Source: a virus
IMG/VR virus record: IMGVR_UViG_3300049002_000006
Coordinates: 18,147-82,146 of that record
DNA: 64,000 bases
Direction: 5' to 3' (one strand)
Shown here: positions 16,324 through 25,116 of the stretch, one piece after another
How positions within the stretch are numbered: the stretch's first letter is position 1
How the letters are laid out: every line of letters begins with the position of its first letter
The notes under the pieces: generated by a model
Told to the model about the DNA's origin: nothing
Database searches by the model: none
The model's input: only the letters and a program-made list of their open reading frames with translations
Made by a program: the position numbers and the translations under genes

Positions 16324-16941
16324 ATGAGCGGAGTCTCTACGGCAGTCAGGAGCAGCATCAGTTTTCTAGGAAAGAATTTCAAACAGGCCAAGGCACAAAC
16401 ACCGGATCAGGTCGGCTACTACGGCGAGAAGGACTTGGCTGCGGCAAAAGTCGGGCAGTTGACGACCAGGACGGATAATGACACCGGCACGTTGACGATG
16501 GTCACCGGTCACGGGATTACGACAGGAGCCATTCTCGACGTGTACTGGGACGGCGGTTACCGGGCGAACATGGTCGTTGGGACGGTTGCCACGAATAGTG
16601 TACCGATCGACGGCGGGTCCGGAGACAACTTGCCGACCAACCTGACGGCCATCACGGCAATGGTTCCTAGTGTCGAGACCGTCGTGATCGTCGGCAACAA
16701 TCTGAACAATCTGGTCGCAGACGTGACGGACAAGACGGTCCGGGGGCTCGTGACGTACACGGACGGATCGGATGTCGTCCAAGCCGCCTTAGAAATCGAC
16801 CCGCTGATCGGGGCATATCTGTGGGAGAGTACGAGCGGGGTGACGAATCCGCTGTCCGGAGCTACGACCGCAAAGATCAAATACTCGCACGCCTCGTCGG
16901 TCGGGACCAAGAAGGTCAGGGCCGGGGCACTCCGTTCCTAA
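16324..16941 (+). CDS. Virion protein near tail tube
   Basis: The ATG at 16324 follows GGAGG. The product is 205 residues. It contains a beta segment T-L-T-M-V-T-G-H-G-I-T-T-G followed by D-V-Y-W-D-G-G, a domain that recurs in phage virion proteins. It is Val/Thr/Gly-rich with no enzyme motif. It may be a tail-tube decoration or a second tube protein. Confidence 0.5.
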   Translation: MSGVSTAVRSSISFLGKNFKQAKAQTPDQVGYYGEKDLAAAKVGQLTTRTDNDTGTLTMVTGHGITTGAILDVYWDGGYRANMVVGTVATNSVPIDGGSGDNLPTNLTAITAMVPSVETVVIVGNNLNNLVADVTDKTVRGLVTYTDGSDVVQAALEIDPLIGAYLWESTSGVTNPLSGATTAKIKYSHASSVGTKKVRAGALRS

Positions 16942-16973
16942 TTCGAACCATCTACTAAAAGGAGGCCCCGGAC

Positions 16974-17405
16974 ATGTCTCGTCTACGCGACGGATTTAGT
17001 ACCCAGATCAGCTTCGCGGAAAATCCAACGGTCAAATTTTTCGAGATTACCGTCCAGCCTCCGGGCATCGACGGCGGCGGGGCGAACGACACGACGACGA
17101 TGCGGAACACAGCCCTCCGCACGATGCAGCCGAAACAGTTGAAGTCCCTGACGCCGATGACCTTCTCCGCGTCCTACGACTCGGAAGTCTTCGACGTGGA
17201 CGAAGTGTTCGCGATGATTAACGTCAACCAGTTAATCACAATCCTGATGCCGGACGGGAGTGAGTACGCCTTTTGGGGCTTCCTCAACTCGTTCATCCCC
17301 GGGGCTCATCAGGAAGGCAGTCAGCCGGTCGCGACACTCAACATCATCCCGACGAACCAAGACGACGACTACGTCGAGACGGACCCGGTCTACACGCCGG
17401 CGTAA
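16974..17405 (+). CDS. Major tail tube protein (putative)
   Basis: AGGAGG lies 8 nt before the ATG. The product is 143 residues. It has V-K-F-F-E-I-T-V-Q-P-P-G-I-D-G-G-G, an exposed loop T-T-T-M-R-N-T-A, and a C-terminal F-I-P-G-A-H-Q-E-G. This matches the compact tube proteins of siphoviruses, in which the PPGIDGG loop is common. It is directly upstream of the chaperone pair, as usual. Confidence 0.65.
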   Translation: MSRLRDGFSTQISFAENPTVKFFEITVQPPGIDGGGANDTTTMRNTALRTMQPKQLKSLTPMTFSASYDSEVFDVDEVFAMINVNQLITILMPDGSEYAFWGFLNSFIPGAHQEGSQPVATLNIIPTNQDDDYVETDPVYTPA

Positions 17406-17417
17406 GTGCTGTGAGTC

Positions 17418-17483
17418 GTTTTCCCGAGTCGCCGAATCGTCGGCGTGTCGAAACATGCCGGGCGGCTTATAACGTGGGAAAAC
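17418..17483. repeat. Nested inverted repeats in the tube-chaperone gap
   Basis: GTTTTCCC (17418-17425) pairs with GGGAAAAC (17476-17483). Inside, CGCCGA (17430-17435) and TCGGCG (17440-17445) form a 6-bp stem with a 4-nt loop. The segment also holds CTTATAAC (17466-17473), like the -10 at 10400. It could dampen transcription from the tail tube gene into the chaperones, or carry an internal promoter. Confidence 0.4.
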
Positions 17484-17510
17484 TAGCTCTAATATCAAAG
17501 GAAGCGTATC

Positions 17511-17936
17511 GTGAGTAGTGAAGTAGCAGAAGCGGCAACGCCCGAAACAGAAACGCCTGTCCCGGCTCCTGTCGGCCTAACCAAACTCCGATTCACCGTC
17601 AGCCTCCGGGAAGAGAAGTTCGACATCGAAATCGACGGTCAGGAAAAGGAGTACACACTCAAACAAGTCCCGTCGAACGTATTCGCCAAGTGGCAGTCCG
17701 ACACGGCCGACAGGTATCGGAAGGATAAAGACGGTCGGGTGATCGGCGGAATCAGTAAGTTCGACGGTTGGTACACGAGCCTCCTGTGCAAGGCGGTGTT
17801 CGATGAAAGTGGTCAACCGGTCGGGCAGAAGACTTTGGACACATGGCCGGCCGGAGTGATCGACGGGCTGTACGAACGGCTGGGCGAACTCCAGCTGATG
17901 ACCAAGAACGCAATCGACCAAGCAAAAAAAGCATAA
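17511..17936 (+). CDS. Tail assembly chaperone (G-like)
   Basis: It starts at the GTG at 17511, with AAAGGAAG upstream. The 141-residue product has a disordered Pro/Thr N-terminus, a beta domain (F-T-V-S-L-R-E-E-K-F-D-I-E-I-D-G) and helices to the end. Position between tube and tape measure, plus the slippery heptamer six codons before its stop region (17924-17930), identify it as the short chaperone of a G/GT pair. It coats the tape measure during tail assembly and is absent from the mature virion in known systems. Confidence 0.75.
   Translation: MSSEVAEAATPETETPVPAPVGLTKLRFTVSLREEKFDIEIDGQEKEYTLKQVPSNVFAKWQSDTADRYRKDKDGRVIGGISKFDGWYTSLLCKAVFDESGQPVGQKTLDTWPAGVIDGLYERLGELQLMTKNAIDQAKKA
17924..17930 (+). 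promoter_or_regulatory. Programmed -1 frameshift site (A AAA AAA)
   Basis: Seven A residues sit in the correct phase (GCA AAA AAA GCA TAA in frame 0), just before the stop at 17934-17936. Slipping one base back gives AAA AAA AGC ATA ACG and opens a frame that runs to 18520. The slippery site, its place at the end of the chaperone gene and the conserved gene order make programmed frameshifting very likely. Confidence 0.85.
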
Positions 17937-18520
17937 CGCCGGAGTTGAGGGCCTGGTCGAAAATAGCCAAGCGGCAACACAGGTCGATATCGGAGGCGAT
18001 GTGCGCGACATCGCCGACCGAGTTCGTTCAAACCGTCCAGATGATGGAGGACGAACTCGAGGACCCGGACCTACATTGCATGTACCAGGCTCAGACGGCT
18101 TATCAGCTGTACCTGCTCCGGCGGACGGTTCAAAACGTGCTTCGCACAACTCCGGACACGACGCCCCCTTTAGGTCTTAAGGACTTCATCCTGAAGTTCT
18201 ACAAGAAGACCGACGTTGTCTTGGACGAAGAGACCAAGAAGAAGGCGCTCGAAGCGTTGAAGAGGAATCTGTTCGCGGCTACCGGCTTTACCGGCAAGAA
18301 AGCGGACGACGGCGGGCGGCGGGGGACGCGCAAACGACTACCAGGTAGGGTGATCCGTGGCAACCTTCGACAAACTGATTCAGGAACTGGAAGCGAAGAC
18401 GGACAAGTTCGAGCAGGGGTACGCGGTAGCAGAAAGGTCGGTCAAGGCTTTCGGAGCGGCGGTCGAGAAGGCGATGACCCGGCTGGCGGCGGACGAAGCG
18501 AAGGCGGAGGCGGCGACTAA
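17930..18520 (+). CDS. Chaperone frameshift extension (T-like), GT product
   Basis: Reached by -1 frameshifting at 17924-17930, this gives a fused chaperone of about 336 residues (17511-18520). The extension starts S-I-T-P-E-L-R-A-W-S-K-I-A-K-R and is helical through F-I-L-K-F-Y-K-K-T-D. The last about 54 residues (Arg/Gly-rich) run inside the tape measure gene in another frame. They may be a by-product of a late stop codon rather than a folded part. No independent start with a good ribosome site is seen. Confidence 0.7.
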   Translation, partial: SITPELRAWSKIAKRQHRSISEAMCATSPTEFVQTVQMMEDELEDPDLHCMYQAQTAYQLYLLRRTVQNVLRTTPDTTPPLGLKDFILKFYKKTDVVLDEETKKKALEALKRNLFAATGFTGKKADDGGRRGTRKRLPGRVIRGNLRQTDSGTGSEDGQVRAGVRGSRKVGQGFRSGGREGDDPAGGGRSEGGGGD

Positions 18521-21356
18521 AGGAGTTTCGGAAGCCTTAGAACGGATGAGTCAGGTCGCGGCTCGGGCCGCCGCCGTTAACACGGAACTAGGAGCCGCCG
18601 CCCAATCGGCAATGGACCGAGTCAGGTCGTCAACCGTCGGGGCAATGGCAGCAGCGTCCGCCAGTATGAGTTCGACCGCCGGCCACGCCAAGATGCTCGA
18701 GGATGCTTTACGGCAACTCGGGGCGACTGCGGACGCCACGATGGCCAAGGTTCGGGTTGCCGCTCCAGGAATCCATTATCAGTCTACGTCTACCGGAACA
18801 GGCGGTGGGGTAGTCGGTGCTCCTGGTGTTCGGTTTCCTTCGATGCCTGCGTCCGGTGGTGGGGGCGTTGCCCCTCCGGGGCTTCGATTTCCGACGGTCA
18901 TGTCGGACCCTGGTCGAGGCCCGGCTATAGGGGCACCGGGCCTCAGGTGGCCGATTCAGGAACAGCAACGGATAGTCGGGGCTCCGGGACTTCGTTGGTC
19001 TAATCAAGAACAGCCGGCCGCTTCCGAACCTTGGCGATGGAATTGGGGGGCGGCGGCCGGCGGCGGGTTCTTCGGCCGGGCGATTGGCGGAATGCCCGGC
19101 GGGATTGGCGGGGCACTAGGTGGTGGTATCTTTGGCGTCCCGGGGGCCGTCGGTGGGGCGTTGGGTGGGGCCGGACTAGATTGGCTGGTCGTCAAGCCGT
19201 TATCCATAGCAGCGGATTTGGCTTCGACGGCACTCCATAAGCTGGCCGAAGGTGTTCATTTCCTGGTCGAGAAAGTCTTCACGCTCGGTATCGAATTCGA
19301 GAAGACTAGGACTGAATTCAGCATCATGGCCGGGTCCCCTGAGAAGGGGTTGAATCTTCTCGGCCGCATCCAAGAACTTGCCGTCAAGTCGCCATACACG
19401 ACCAGAGAGTTGGCCCCGACTGGTCGGATGCTCTTGAGCATGGGCGTCGATCCGGAGGATGTTCCGTCCGTCTTGAGTCGCATCGGTGACGTGGCCGGCG
19501 GAAGTCGAGACCGGCTTAACCGGCTGACGTTGGCCTACGGCCAAGTGGTTGCGGCCGGTCGGTTTCGGGCCACCGAGCTTCGCCAGTTCACGGAAGCCGG
19601 TGTCGGTGTTTCGGATTTCGCCAGGGCGGCCGGAGTTAGTCCTCGCCGCCTGCGGGAGATGATGGAAGGCGGCGAGGCCGGGGCCGACATCGTTGGTCGG
19701 ACGTTCAACCAAATCACCGGTCCGGGTGGCCGATTCTTCAACATGTCGGCCGGCGTTAACCGGACCGTCGGCGGGCAGTTGAACACTCTACAGGAGTCAC
19801 TGGAGATCGCCGGGCAGAAGGCCGGGGTGAGCGCCTTCGCCAGGTATGACGTGTCCGGTCGTATTGACCGGCTGACCGCGAGCATTGAGGATATTATCAA
19901 GGCGGCCGAGAAGGGCGGACCGGCCCTGGACGAAGTAGTCAAGATGCTCGATTCTGTTTATGAGGGCGTCCAGAAATCTATCGGTAGCTCTAATTTGACC
20001 TGGGAAAGTCTGACTAGCACTTTGGCAGACTTCGGTAAGAACGATCTTCCGGGGTTGATAACCGGAATCATTGAACTGTCCGGGGCGTTCATGGAACTGA
20101 CAGCCTTCTCCTTGAGGGCCGCGCGGGAGATCGCAGCCGTCGTCCTTGCCGTTCCGGATACTGTGTCCTGGGCGTATCACGGATTCAATTCCAACACGAC
20201 CGGAACATATCAGAAGTCCAGGGAAGCATTTGTCAATTCGACTACTGCACTAGCGGACGCCGCAAGCCGTGGCGGTGGTTTCCTGCTGGACAGAGGACAA
20301 GGCGTTGGAGATCGGGTCGCTACGGCTTACGCCCTCGGCGGGATGCGAGGGGCCGGGCTACCGGAACCGGAACCCGGCCAGATGGTCAACGGTCGTTGGC
20401 TACCACACAGCACTGTAACGCTGGCCGGCGGTCGTACAGTATCGGCACTGTCTCCGGAAGGTAGGGCGGCGTTGCTGTCCGCCGGCATTCCTATTACCTA
20501 TGGGTACTCTGCCGGCGGGCAACAGCAACTCACCAGGGCGTTACAACCTTTTGGTGTCGCGGGAGGACAAGTTCCTTTCTTGCAAAACTTCTTCGGGGCC
20601 TTCGGAGCAGTCCCTCGTCAAGGATTTGTTTCACCTAACATTCCGATAGCCCCTAACGCACCGAGATGGAGTGGAGAAGACCAGCAGCTGATTGACGCCA
20701 TGAAGAAGAAGTTCCTAGAACGTGATCCGGTAACGACGCTCCTGAATCAATTCTCTCTGGCCAGCAGGTTGCAGAATCCCTTAGTTGCAAGGAACTTTAA
20801 CCAACTTCTATTCGGCGAAGGATTTGTTCCGGGCATCAACCAGCAGCAAGGGAACTTCGCCAGGGAACAGGCGATGACGGAATTCAAAAAGGATATGGGA
20901 ATTCCTGTCAGTCCGTGGGAACAGTTCCAAAAATCAATGGATCAGATTAACACTGGGATAGGGGCAGATTTCACCAGTAGGTTTGCTCAAGGCTTCGGCG
21001 GCGGGATGGCCGGTACCGGCCTGACGACGGCGATGGCAGCGGCCCGCGCGGCGGCCGGGGCGCAAGGCGGGCCGCTACAGAACGCCCTCAGGATGGCTCG
21101 GGTCGGAGCCTTCGACAAGCTAACTCAGGTGCGGCCGTGGGACAGTTTACCTACGGCCATGCAACTCGGATCGAGTCAGGCCCAGGAGACGATCAATCGG
21201 AGCATGATGATGCAGCAAGTAGGGGGCGGTGTCCAGGATCGAATAGACGAAGCCCTCCAGGAGCATAAGGAAATGCAACAGAAACAATTGAAAAAACTGG
21301 AAGACATCGAGAAAGCAATCAAGGACAGACCAGGCGTCGAAGTGGTAGGAGGGTAA
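18357..21356 (+). CDS. Tape measure protein
   Basis: The protein of 999 residues sets tail length. The GTG at 18357 follows AGGTAGGG. A coiled coil (1-110) is followed by a Gly/Pro-rich linker (about 130-290) that holds five P-G-x-R/H-aromatic repeats, then hydrophobic Gly-rich segments (G-G-I-G-G-A-L-G-G-G-I-F-G). The tape-measure N-terminal domain comes next (about 305-450: I-E-F-E-K-T-R-T-E-F-S-I-M-A-G-S, then S-P-Y-T-T-R-E-L, G-R-F-R-A-T-E-L-R-Q-F). A helical C-terminal coil ends it. The first 164 nt overlap the chaperone extension frame, so the start could lie a little downstream. Confidence 0.85.
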   Translation: MATFDKLIQELEAKTDKFEQGYAVAERSVKAFGAAVEKAMTRLAADEAKAEAATKGVSEALERMSQVAARAAAVNTELGAAAQSAMDRVRSSTVGAMAAASASMSSTAGHAKMLEDALRQLGATADATMAKVRVAAPGIHYQSTSTGTGGGVVGAPGVRFPSMPASGGGGVAPPGLRFPTVMSDPGRGPAIGAPGLRWPIQEQQRIVGAPGLRWSNQEQPAASEPWRWNWGAAAGGGFFGRAIGGMPGGIGGALGGGIFGVPGAVGGALGGAGLDWLVVKPLSIAADLASTALHKLAEGVHFLVEKVFTLGIEFEKTRTEFSIMAGSPEKGLNLLGRIQELAVKSPYTTRELAPTGRMLLSMGVDPEDVPSVLSRIGDVAGGSRDRLNRLTLAYGQVVAAGRFRATELRQFTEAGVGVSDFARAAGVSPRRLREMMEGGEAGADIVGRTFNQITGPGGRFFNMSAGVNRTVGGQLNTLQESLEIAGQKAGVSAFARYDVSGRIDRLTASIEDIIKAAEKGGPALDEVVKMLDSVYEGVQKSIGSSNLTWESLTSTLADFGKNDLPGLITGIIELSGAFMELTAFSLRAAREIAAVVLAVPDTVSWAYHGFNSNTTGTYQKSREAFVNSTTALADAASRGGGFLLDRGQGVGDRVATAYALGGMRGAGLPEPEPGQMVNGRWLPHSTVTLAGGRTVSALSPEGRAALLSAGIPITYGYSAGGQQQLTRALQPFGVAGGQVPFLQNFFGAFGAVPRQGFVSPNIPIAPNAPRWSGEDQQLIDAMKKKFLERDPVTTLLNQFSLASRLQNPLVARNFNQLLFGEGFVPGINQQQGNFAREQAMTEFKKDMGIPVSPWEQFQKSMDQINTGIGADFTSRFAQGFGGGMAGTGLTTAMAAARAAAGAQGGPLQNALRMARVGAFDKLTQVRPWDSLPTAMQLGSSQAQETINRSMMMQQVGGGVQDRIDEALQEHKEMQQKQLKKLEDIEKAIKDRPGVEVVGG
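18760..19003 (+). repeat. Five APG-[ILV]-[RH]-aromatic coding repeats in the tape measure
   Basis: Within the tape measure linker the motif Ala/Pro-Pro-Gly-Ile/Val/Leu-His/Arg-Tyr/Phe/Trp(-Pro) occurs five times at intervals of about 50-65 nt. The DNA is not identical between copies, so selection acts on the peptide. Confidence 0.6.
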
Positions 21357-21379
21357 CGTGATTTTCGACAGGAGGGAGT

Positions 21380-22405
21380 ATGCCCGCGTATCCGGATAGT
21401 CCTGTTTGGGCATTTGCCGACGAGTTGGATGTCGGCAAAAAAGGCACTCCATTCTCGGCCGGCACGGATCAAGTTCGAGAACACTTCAGGAAGTTTCGTG
21501 TCATCCTGCGAGACAAGCGAGGGGGGGACGTGGCCGCGTGTTCGGCCCCGATCATCCCAAAACCGTATGCGTTCTATATGTCACAGGATGGGTATGAGTT
21601 TGACGAACTGGCTTTGTGCGTCAAGATCAGTGCCGAACAGGAACACCAGGACGATTGGAAGTCGTGGATCGTTTCGTGTGACTATTCGACGGACATCCCA
21701 AAGAACGGAATTCCGAATAACTTCGGGTCTGTCGGAAACGGGCAAGGGAGGCAACAGAATCCGGAACTAGAACCACCGACCCTCCGATGGGACTTCACAG
21801 ACATCCAGAAGAACCGGCCAGGAGACTTGAATCAGGACCCGTTCCTTATGTCAAACGGCCGTCCTATAACTGCCCCGCAGAACGTCGCCCGTGCCAGGTT
21901 GACTTATACCAGGAACGAACGGGCGTTCAGCCGGGTAGTGGCGACCAAGTATGCCAATTCGACCAACTCTCTCCCGTTCGCCGGGGTTGGGAAGTACATG
22001 GTGTCGATGCCCGGTCCGGTTGCCGAAATGCGGCAGATGGGAAAGATCAATTACTTCCGAGTTACTTACGTTTTCATATTTCATGAAAACTGCGACGAGA
22101 AAAGACAAATCCCAATTTCTAGCGGCGGGATCAGGGCTGTTGCGGCCGTAGACATGCGTATCGAGGACTGGCAAGGATACTATCTAGATCAGGACACGAT
22201 GTTCTGGGACCCAGTCGCTTTGAAACTACGGAAAATCCTGTCTGGGATGCCAAACAACCGGGACGGAGATCCTGTGAGTTCTCCGGTCTGCCTAGACGGG
22301 AATGGGCGTGTTCTTGATTTAGCTCTGTCCCCTCCGGTCTACCGATTTTTCTTAGAAAAGAAGAGGGTAGACTACAACCAACTCTTACTAAACGGGATCG
22401 GATAA
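21380..22405 (+). CDS. Tail-tip associated protein
   Basis: The ATG at 21380 follows GGAGGGAG. The product is 341 residues. It is beta-rich with K-F-R-V-I-L-R-D-K-R near residue 38, C-D-Y-S-T-D-I-P near 103, and F-R-V-T-Y-V-F-I-F-H-E near 225, and it ends in a basic loop. Its place right after the tape measure is that of the distal tail protein, hub or adaptor. No hydrolase motif is visible. Exact role unknown. Confidence 0.6.
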   Translation: MPAYPDSPVWAFADELDVGKKGTPFSAGTDQVREHFRKFRVILRDKRGGDVAACSAPIIPKPYAFYMSQDGYEFDELALCVKISAEQEHQDDWKSWIVSCDYSTDIPKNGIPNNFGSVGNGQGRQQNPELEPPTLRWDFTDIQKNRPGDLNQDPFLMSNGRPITAPQNVARARLTYTRNERAFSRVVATKYANSTNSLPFAGVGKYMVSMPGPVAEMRQMGKINYFRVTYVFIFHENCDEKRQIPISSGGIRAVAAVDMRIEDWQGYYLDQDTMFWDPVALKLRKILSGMPNNRDGDPVSSPVCLDGNGRVLDLALSPPVYRFFLEKKRVDYNQLLLNGIG

Positions 22406-22408
22406 CTC

Positions 22409-22909
22409 ATGGCTTCCGTTATCGAAGGGGATCTGATCGTAACTGGGAGTATCGTCCCTGCGGGTATGAACATCCCGGTAGATAGCGTCGGGGCGGCGCA
22501 AATGAACCCGGCCGACCTGCCTACTGTGGATCAGATTCACCATCTGCTGCCCGGCGTGTTTGCCGACACCTTTGCGACCACAACGGCCGCCGTCCGAAAG
22601 CTGATCTATTGTGCGAAGAACGCTGGGGTGGTTAAGGGATTCAAGGTCGGCGTTACGGTGGCGGCTGTTGGGGATTCGACTATTACTCTCGATCTATTCA
22701 AGAACGGCACGACTGTCCTGAGCGCGGCAAAGACGGTCAATGCCGGGCACGGCACGACGGCCCAGGACGCCTCACTGTCAGGAACGCCGGCCACGCTGAT
22801 CTATGCGGCCGGCGACAGGTTCGAGGCGAGCGTGACGATCAGCGCCGGGACAGGGACGCTGCCGAAGGGGGCTTACGGGGTCGCTTTCTTCGATGAGGTG
22901 TTCATCTAA
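22409..22909 (+). CDS. Virion beta-sandwich protein
   Basis: The product has 166 residues. It starts with the short repeat I-E-G-D-L-I-V-T-G-S-I-V-P often found at the start of phage tail fibre proteins, then D-S-V-G-A-A-Q-M. A beta sandwich of about 110 residues follows, with T-V-L-S-A-A-K-T-V-N-A-G and S-A-G-T-G-T-L-P-K-G. It overlaps the next gene by one base (TAATG). A tail-tip or fibre-base role is inferred. Confidence 0.6.
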   Translation: MASVIEGDLIVTGSIVPAGMNIPVDSVGAAQMNPADLPTVDQIHHLLPGVFADTFATTTAAVRKLIYCAKNAGVVKGFKVGVTVAAVGDSTITLDLFKNGTTVLSAAKTVNAGHGTTAQDASLSGTPATLIYAAGDRFEASVTISAGTGTLPKGAYGVAFFDEVFI

Positions 22910-23706
22910 TGTTCGGCGACCCGGTGATGTTTAGTCCGACTATCGCCGCCCGCATTATGCGGATGCTCGCGTGGGCGGAGCGGCAAGCGGCCAAGCCGGA
23001 CTTACCTGAGTTAGAGAACCCGCCGTTCGAGGTAATGGTCAAGGTTACGAACGGGACGCCGGACGACGACGGGTTGTACGAGGCGACCTACGTCCTTCTA
23101 AATCCGATCACGATGGTCCTGGAAGAACTGGACGAATGCCTAGCTTATGGAATAAATGCCGAAACACTGACCGTAGATACGGTGTACAAAGGGTACACCG
23201 TTAGGTACATGGAAGAGGACGATCTAGACTTCCCGAGTTGGGCTGTGGTTGAACTTATCGTGCCTGGTGGCGACAGCGGTGGGTCGGTCACGATCACCCA
23301 AGTCTCAGACTTGTTGTCGGGCAACGTCCGGGGCACGTCGGTAAACCTCACTGCGTTGTCTATCGGGCCACCCGGGATGTACCTCGTCACGGCCCACGTC
23401 GTATCGCAACTATTTGACCTGACGGCGGAAACTTACTCGTCTAACATGACCGGCACGTTTTCTGTGACCGGTGGGACCGGGACGATTGTAAACCAAGCGA
23501 CTAGTGGCCTACTCATCGCCGCGAGCGGATTCGGCGGCTCGGGCGGGGCTGCATTCACGTTCTGGGAAATGGCTTCTCTGTCGGCCCAGGTAGAGATCAC
23601 GGCCGGGACTGGCCAGGTCACGCTCCAGGTCACCGAAGCCGGAACCGGGGCCGCCAGAGTAGTGTCTTGCACGGCAACGATCAACGCTATTGGCACTTTG
23701 TATTAG
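22909..23706 (+). CDS. Putative tail fibre/tip protein
   Basis: It has 265 residues. The N-terminal 115 residues are mixed alpha/beta (F-E-V-M-V-K-V-T-N-G-T-P-D-D-D-G-L-Y). The remainder is a Gly/Thr/Ser-rich beta fold with a regular strand pattern and no Cys pairs. It is the last clear virion gene; the following gene is on the other strand, and their stop codons overlap. Confidence 0.55.
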   Translation: MFGDPVMFSPTIAARIMRMLAWAERQAAKPDLPELENPPFEVMVKVTNGTPDDDGLYEATYVLLNPITMVLEELDECLAYGINAETLTVDTVYKGYTVRYMEEDDLDFPSWAVVELIVPGGDSGGSVTITQVSDLLSGNVRGTSVNLTALSIGPPGMYLVTAHVVSQLFDLTAETYSSNMTGTFSVTGGTGTIVNQATSGLLIAASGFGGSGGAAFTFWEMASLSAQVEITAGTGQVTLQVTEAGTGAARVVSCTATINAIGTLY

Positions 23707-24047
23707 CGGACCGTGAAGTCGTACCAGTGAGAGGATTTTGCCCCCACCGTTCCATACCACCCCTGTCCCTTAACGAAGAGTCCGGTGGGGGAGGTACTCC
23801 CCCACCCGGCCCCGATCCCTTCCTCGGCTCCGGACGTAGAGACCCGGACCTCGACTACGCCGGGCTTCAGGAATGTCATCACCACGGTGTAGGTGCCCCC
23901 GAACTGCATCACGCCTACGAAGCCGAGTGGTGTCGGGGCGAGCGGAGTTGATCCGCCTCGGGCATAGAACGTGGGTACTCCTTGGGCCGAAGCGAGAGTG
24001 GGCAGGAGTAAAGCGACGGCAAGTGTAAGGAGTTTAATCGCGTGCAT
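23703..24047 (-). CDS. Secreted protein with signal peptide, antisense to tail block
   Basis: I chose the ATG at 24047 because AAAGG lies 8 nt upstream; an in-frame ATG at 24062 is possible. The first 20 residues form a strong signal peptide (M-H-A-I-K-L-L-T-L-A-V-A-L-L-L-P-T-L-A-S-A). The mature part of about 94 residues is beta-rich with several Gly-Gly and Tyr/Trp positions. It lies against the direction of the tail genes, like the lipoprotein at 6289-6705, and is probably a cargo gene. The family is not recognised. Confidence 0.6.
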   Translation of the reverse strand: MHAIKLLTLAVALLLPTLASAQGVPTFYARGGSTPLAPTPLGFVGVMQFGGTYTVVMTFLKPGVVEVRVSTSGAEEGIGAGWGSTSPTGLFVKGQGWYGTVGAKSSHWYDFTVR

Positions 24048-24151
24048 GGCTCGACCTTTCATGAAGTCTCGGGCGATGAATTCAGCTTACGCCCCCGGGC
24101 CGCCAGGAGACAAGAGGGAATTTTTTCGCCCGCTTTTAAGAGGAATTCGCA

Positions 24152-24454
24152 ATGGCCGACGACAACGAAACCCCAAAGTGGGGTGTGAATTGGTTGCTAA
24201 GCCCGACCGGCATGTCTCAGGTCGGGCAACTCATCATCTTGTTGATCGCGCTGGTGAAGGCTTTCCAGAACGGCGAGAAGGCCGACAAGGCGAAGGACGC
24301 GGCTGACGACGCCCGGGGCCACGCCGCCGTAACCGCAACCAGGATCGAAGACGTGAAGAAAGACGTGCAAGAAGTTCGTGTGGACGTGGAGCAGGTGAAT
24401 AAGAACCAGCAGAAAGTTCTTATGAACCAGTTGAAGCCGAAGAAGGGCGATTAA
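24152..24454 (+). CDS. Small membrane protein with coiled coil (holin-like candidate)
   Basis: The ATG at 24152 follows AAGAGGA. The 100-residue product has one hydrophobic segment (residues about 21-42, V-G-Q-L-I-I-L-L-I-A-L-V-K-A-F), then a charged coiled coil with D-V-K-K-D-V-Q-E-V-R-V-D-V. It ends the + strand block; its TAA overlaps the stop of the convergent - strand gene by 3 nt. A holin or tail/membrane role is possible but not shown. Confidence 0.5.
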   Translation: MADDNETPKWGVNWLLSPTGMSQVGQLIILLIALVKAFQNGEKADKAKDAADDARGHAAVTATRIEDVKKDVQEVRVDVEQVNKNQQKVLMNQLKPKKGD

Positions 24455-25116
24455 ACCTTAATCACGTTTCCGACGTGCAGCCAATCGTCATCAGAGACCA
24501 CGATCAACTGCACGTCCATTTCTTCTGCTAGTTGTACCAGGAGCCCGGCAACTCTTTCCTGGTATTCGGACCCATTTACGTTCTTGAACGGTTCGTCCAA
24601 AATTAGCAGTCTCCTCTTCTTCGGACGGAGCATCATCAGGCAGGCGAGCCGCAACCCGAAAGCGGCGACCTCGATCTGCCCGCCGGCTTTCTCCTCCGTC
24701 AAATCCGTGTACTCCTCCCCGTCCGCCGTGAACACGAATACGGCTTCCGTCTTCCCTCGCTTCTGTTCGAACCGAATCTTAAAGCCGTAGGCGTCTTCCC
24801 CGAAGACCGCTTTCAGGCATTTCGTCACGACGGCGACCAGTTGCTTGTGGACTACTTCTTGTGTCGCCACGGCAATTGACTGGAGGAGCTTCTGCGCCGA
24901 GATGCTGTTCCTGTGTTTGGCCGTCGCCACCTTGACGGCGATATTCTCCTTCGACCTTTCGTGTGCGGCCAGCAGGTAATCATGCTTGACACTAGTCGCG
25001 TACCGGATCAGCTGGCGTAGCTCTCCAGTATCTTTAACAACTCCTGATCGGGCTCCTCTTTGGCCTTTTCCTTTTCTAGTAGTTCCTGCCACATTTGGTT
25101 GTACTTTCGGAGCCAT
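24451..25116 (-). CDS. Rad50/SbcC C-terminal ATPase lobe
   Basis: The product ends in the C-terminal half of a Rad50/SbcC ATPase. It has G-E-D-A-Y-G-F-K-I-R-F-E, the signature-like A-G-G-Q-I-E-V-A-A-F-G-L-R-L-A, and Walker B with D-loop R-L-L-I-L-D-E-P-F-K-N-V, then a switch strand Q-L-I-V-V-S-D-D-D. The other half, with Walker A, is encoded 1.3 kb earlier in the transcript (26436-27491). The start is uncertain. The ATG at 25116 has GAGGAG upstream but makes a 109-nt overlap with the coiled-coil gene in another frame. A start near 25000 with a non-standard codon, or a -1 frameshift, are alternatives. Partner of SbcD in end resection. Confidence 0.7.
   Translation of the reverse strand: MAPKVQPNVAGTTRKGKGQRGARSGVVKDTGELRQLIRYATSVKHDYLLAAHERSKENIAVKVATAKHRNSISAQKLLQSIAVATQEVVHKQLVAVVTKCLKAVFGEDAYGFKIRFEQKRGKTEAVFVFTADGEEYTDLTEEKAGGQIEVAAFGLRLACLMMLRPKKRRLLILDEPFKNVNGSEYQERVAGLLVQLAEEMDVQLIVVSDDDWLHVGNVIKV

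Noticed and set aside
24449-24463. GATTAA-ACC-TTAATC palindrome at the convergent stops, as a bidirectional terminator
   Set aside because: Only a 6-bp, A/T-only stem with no T-tract on either side. It is formed by the two overlapping stop regions.
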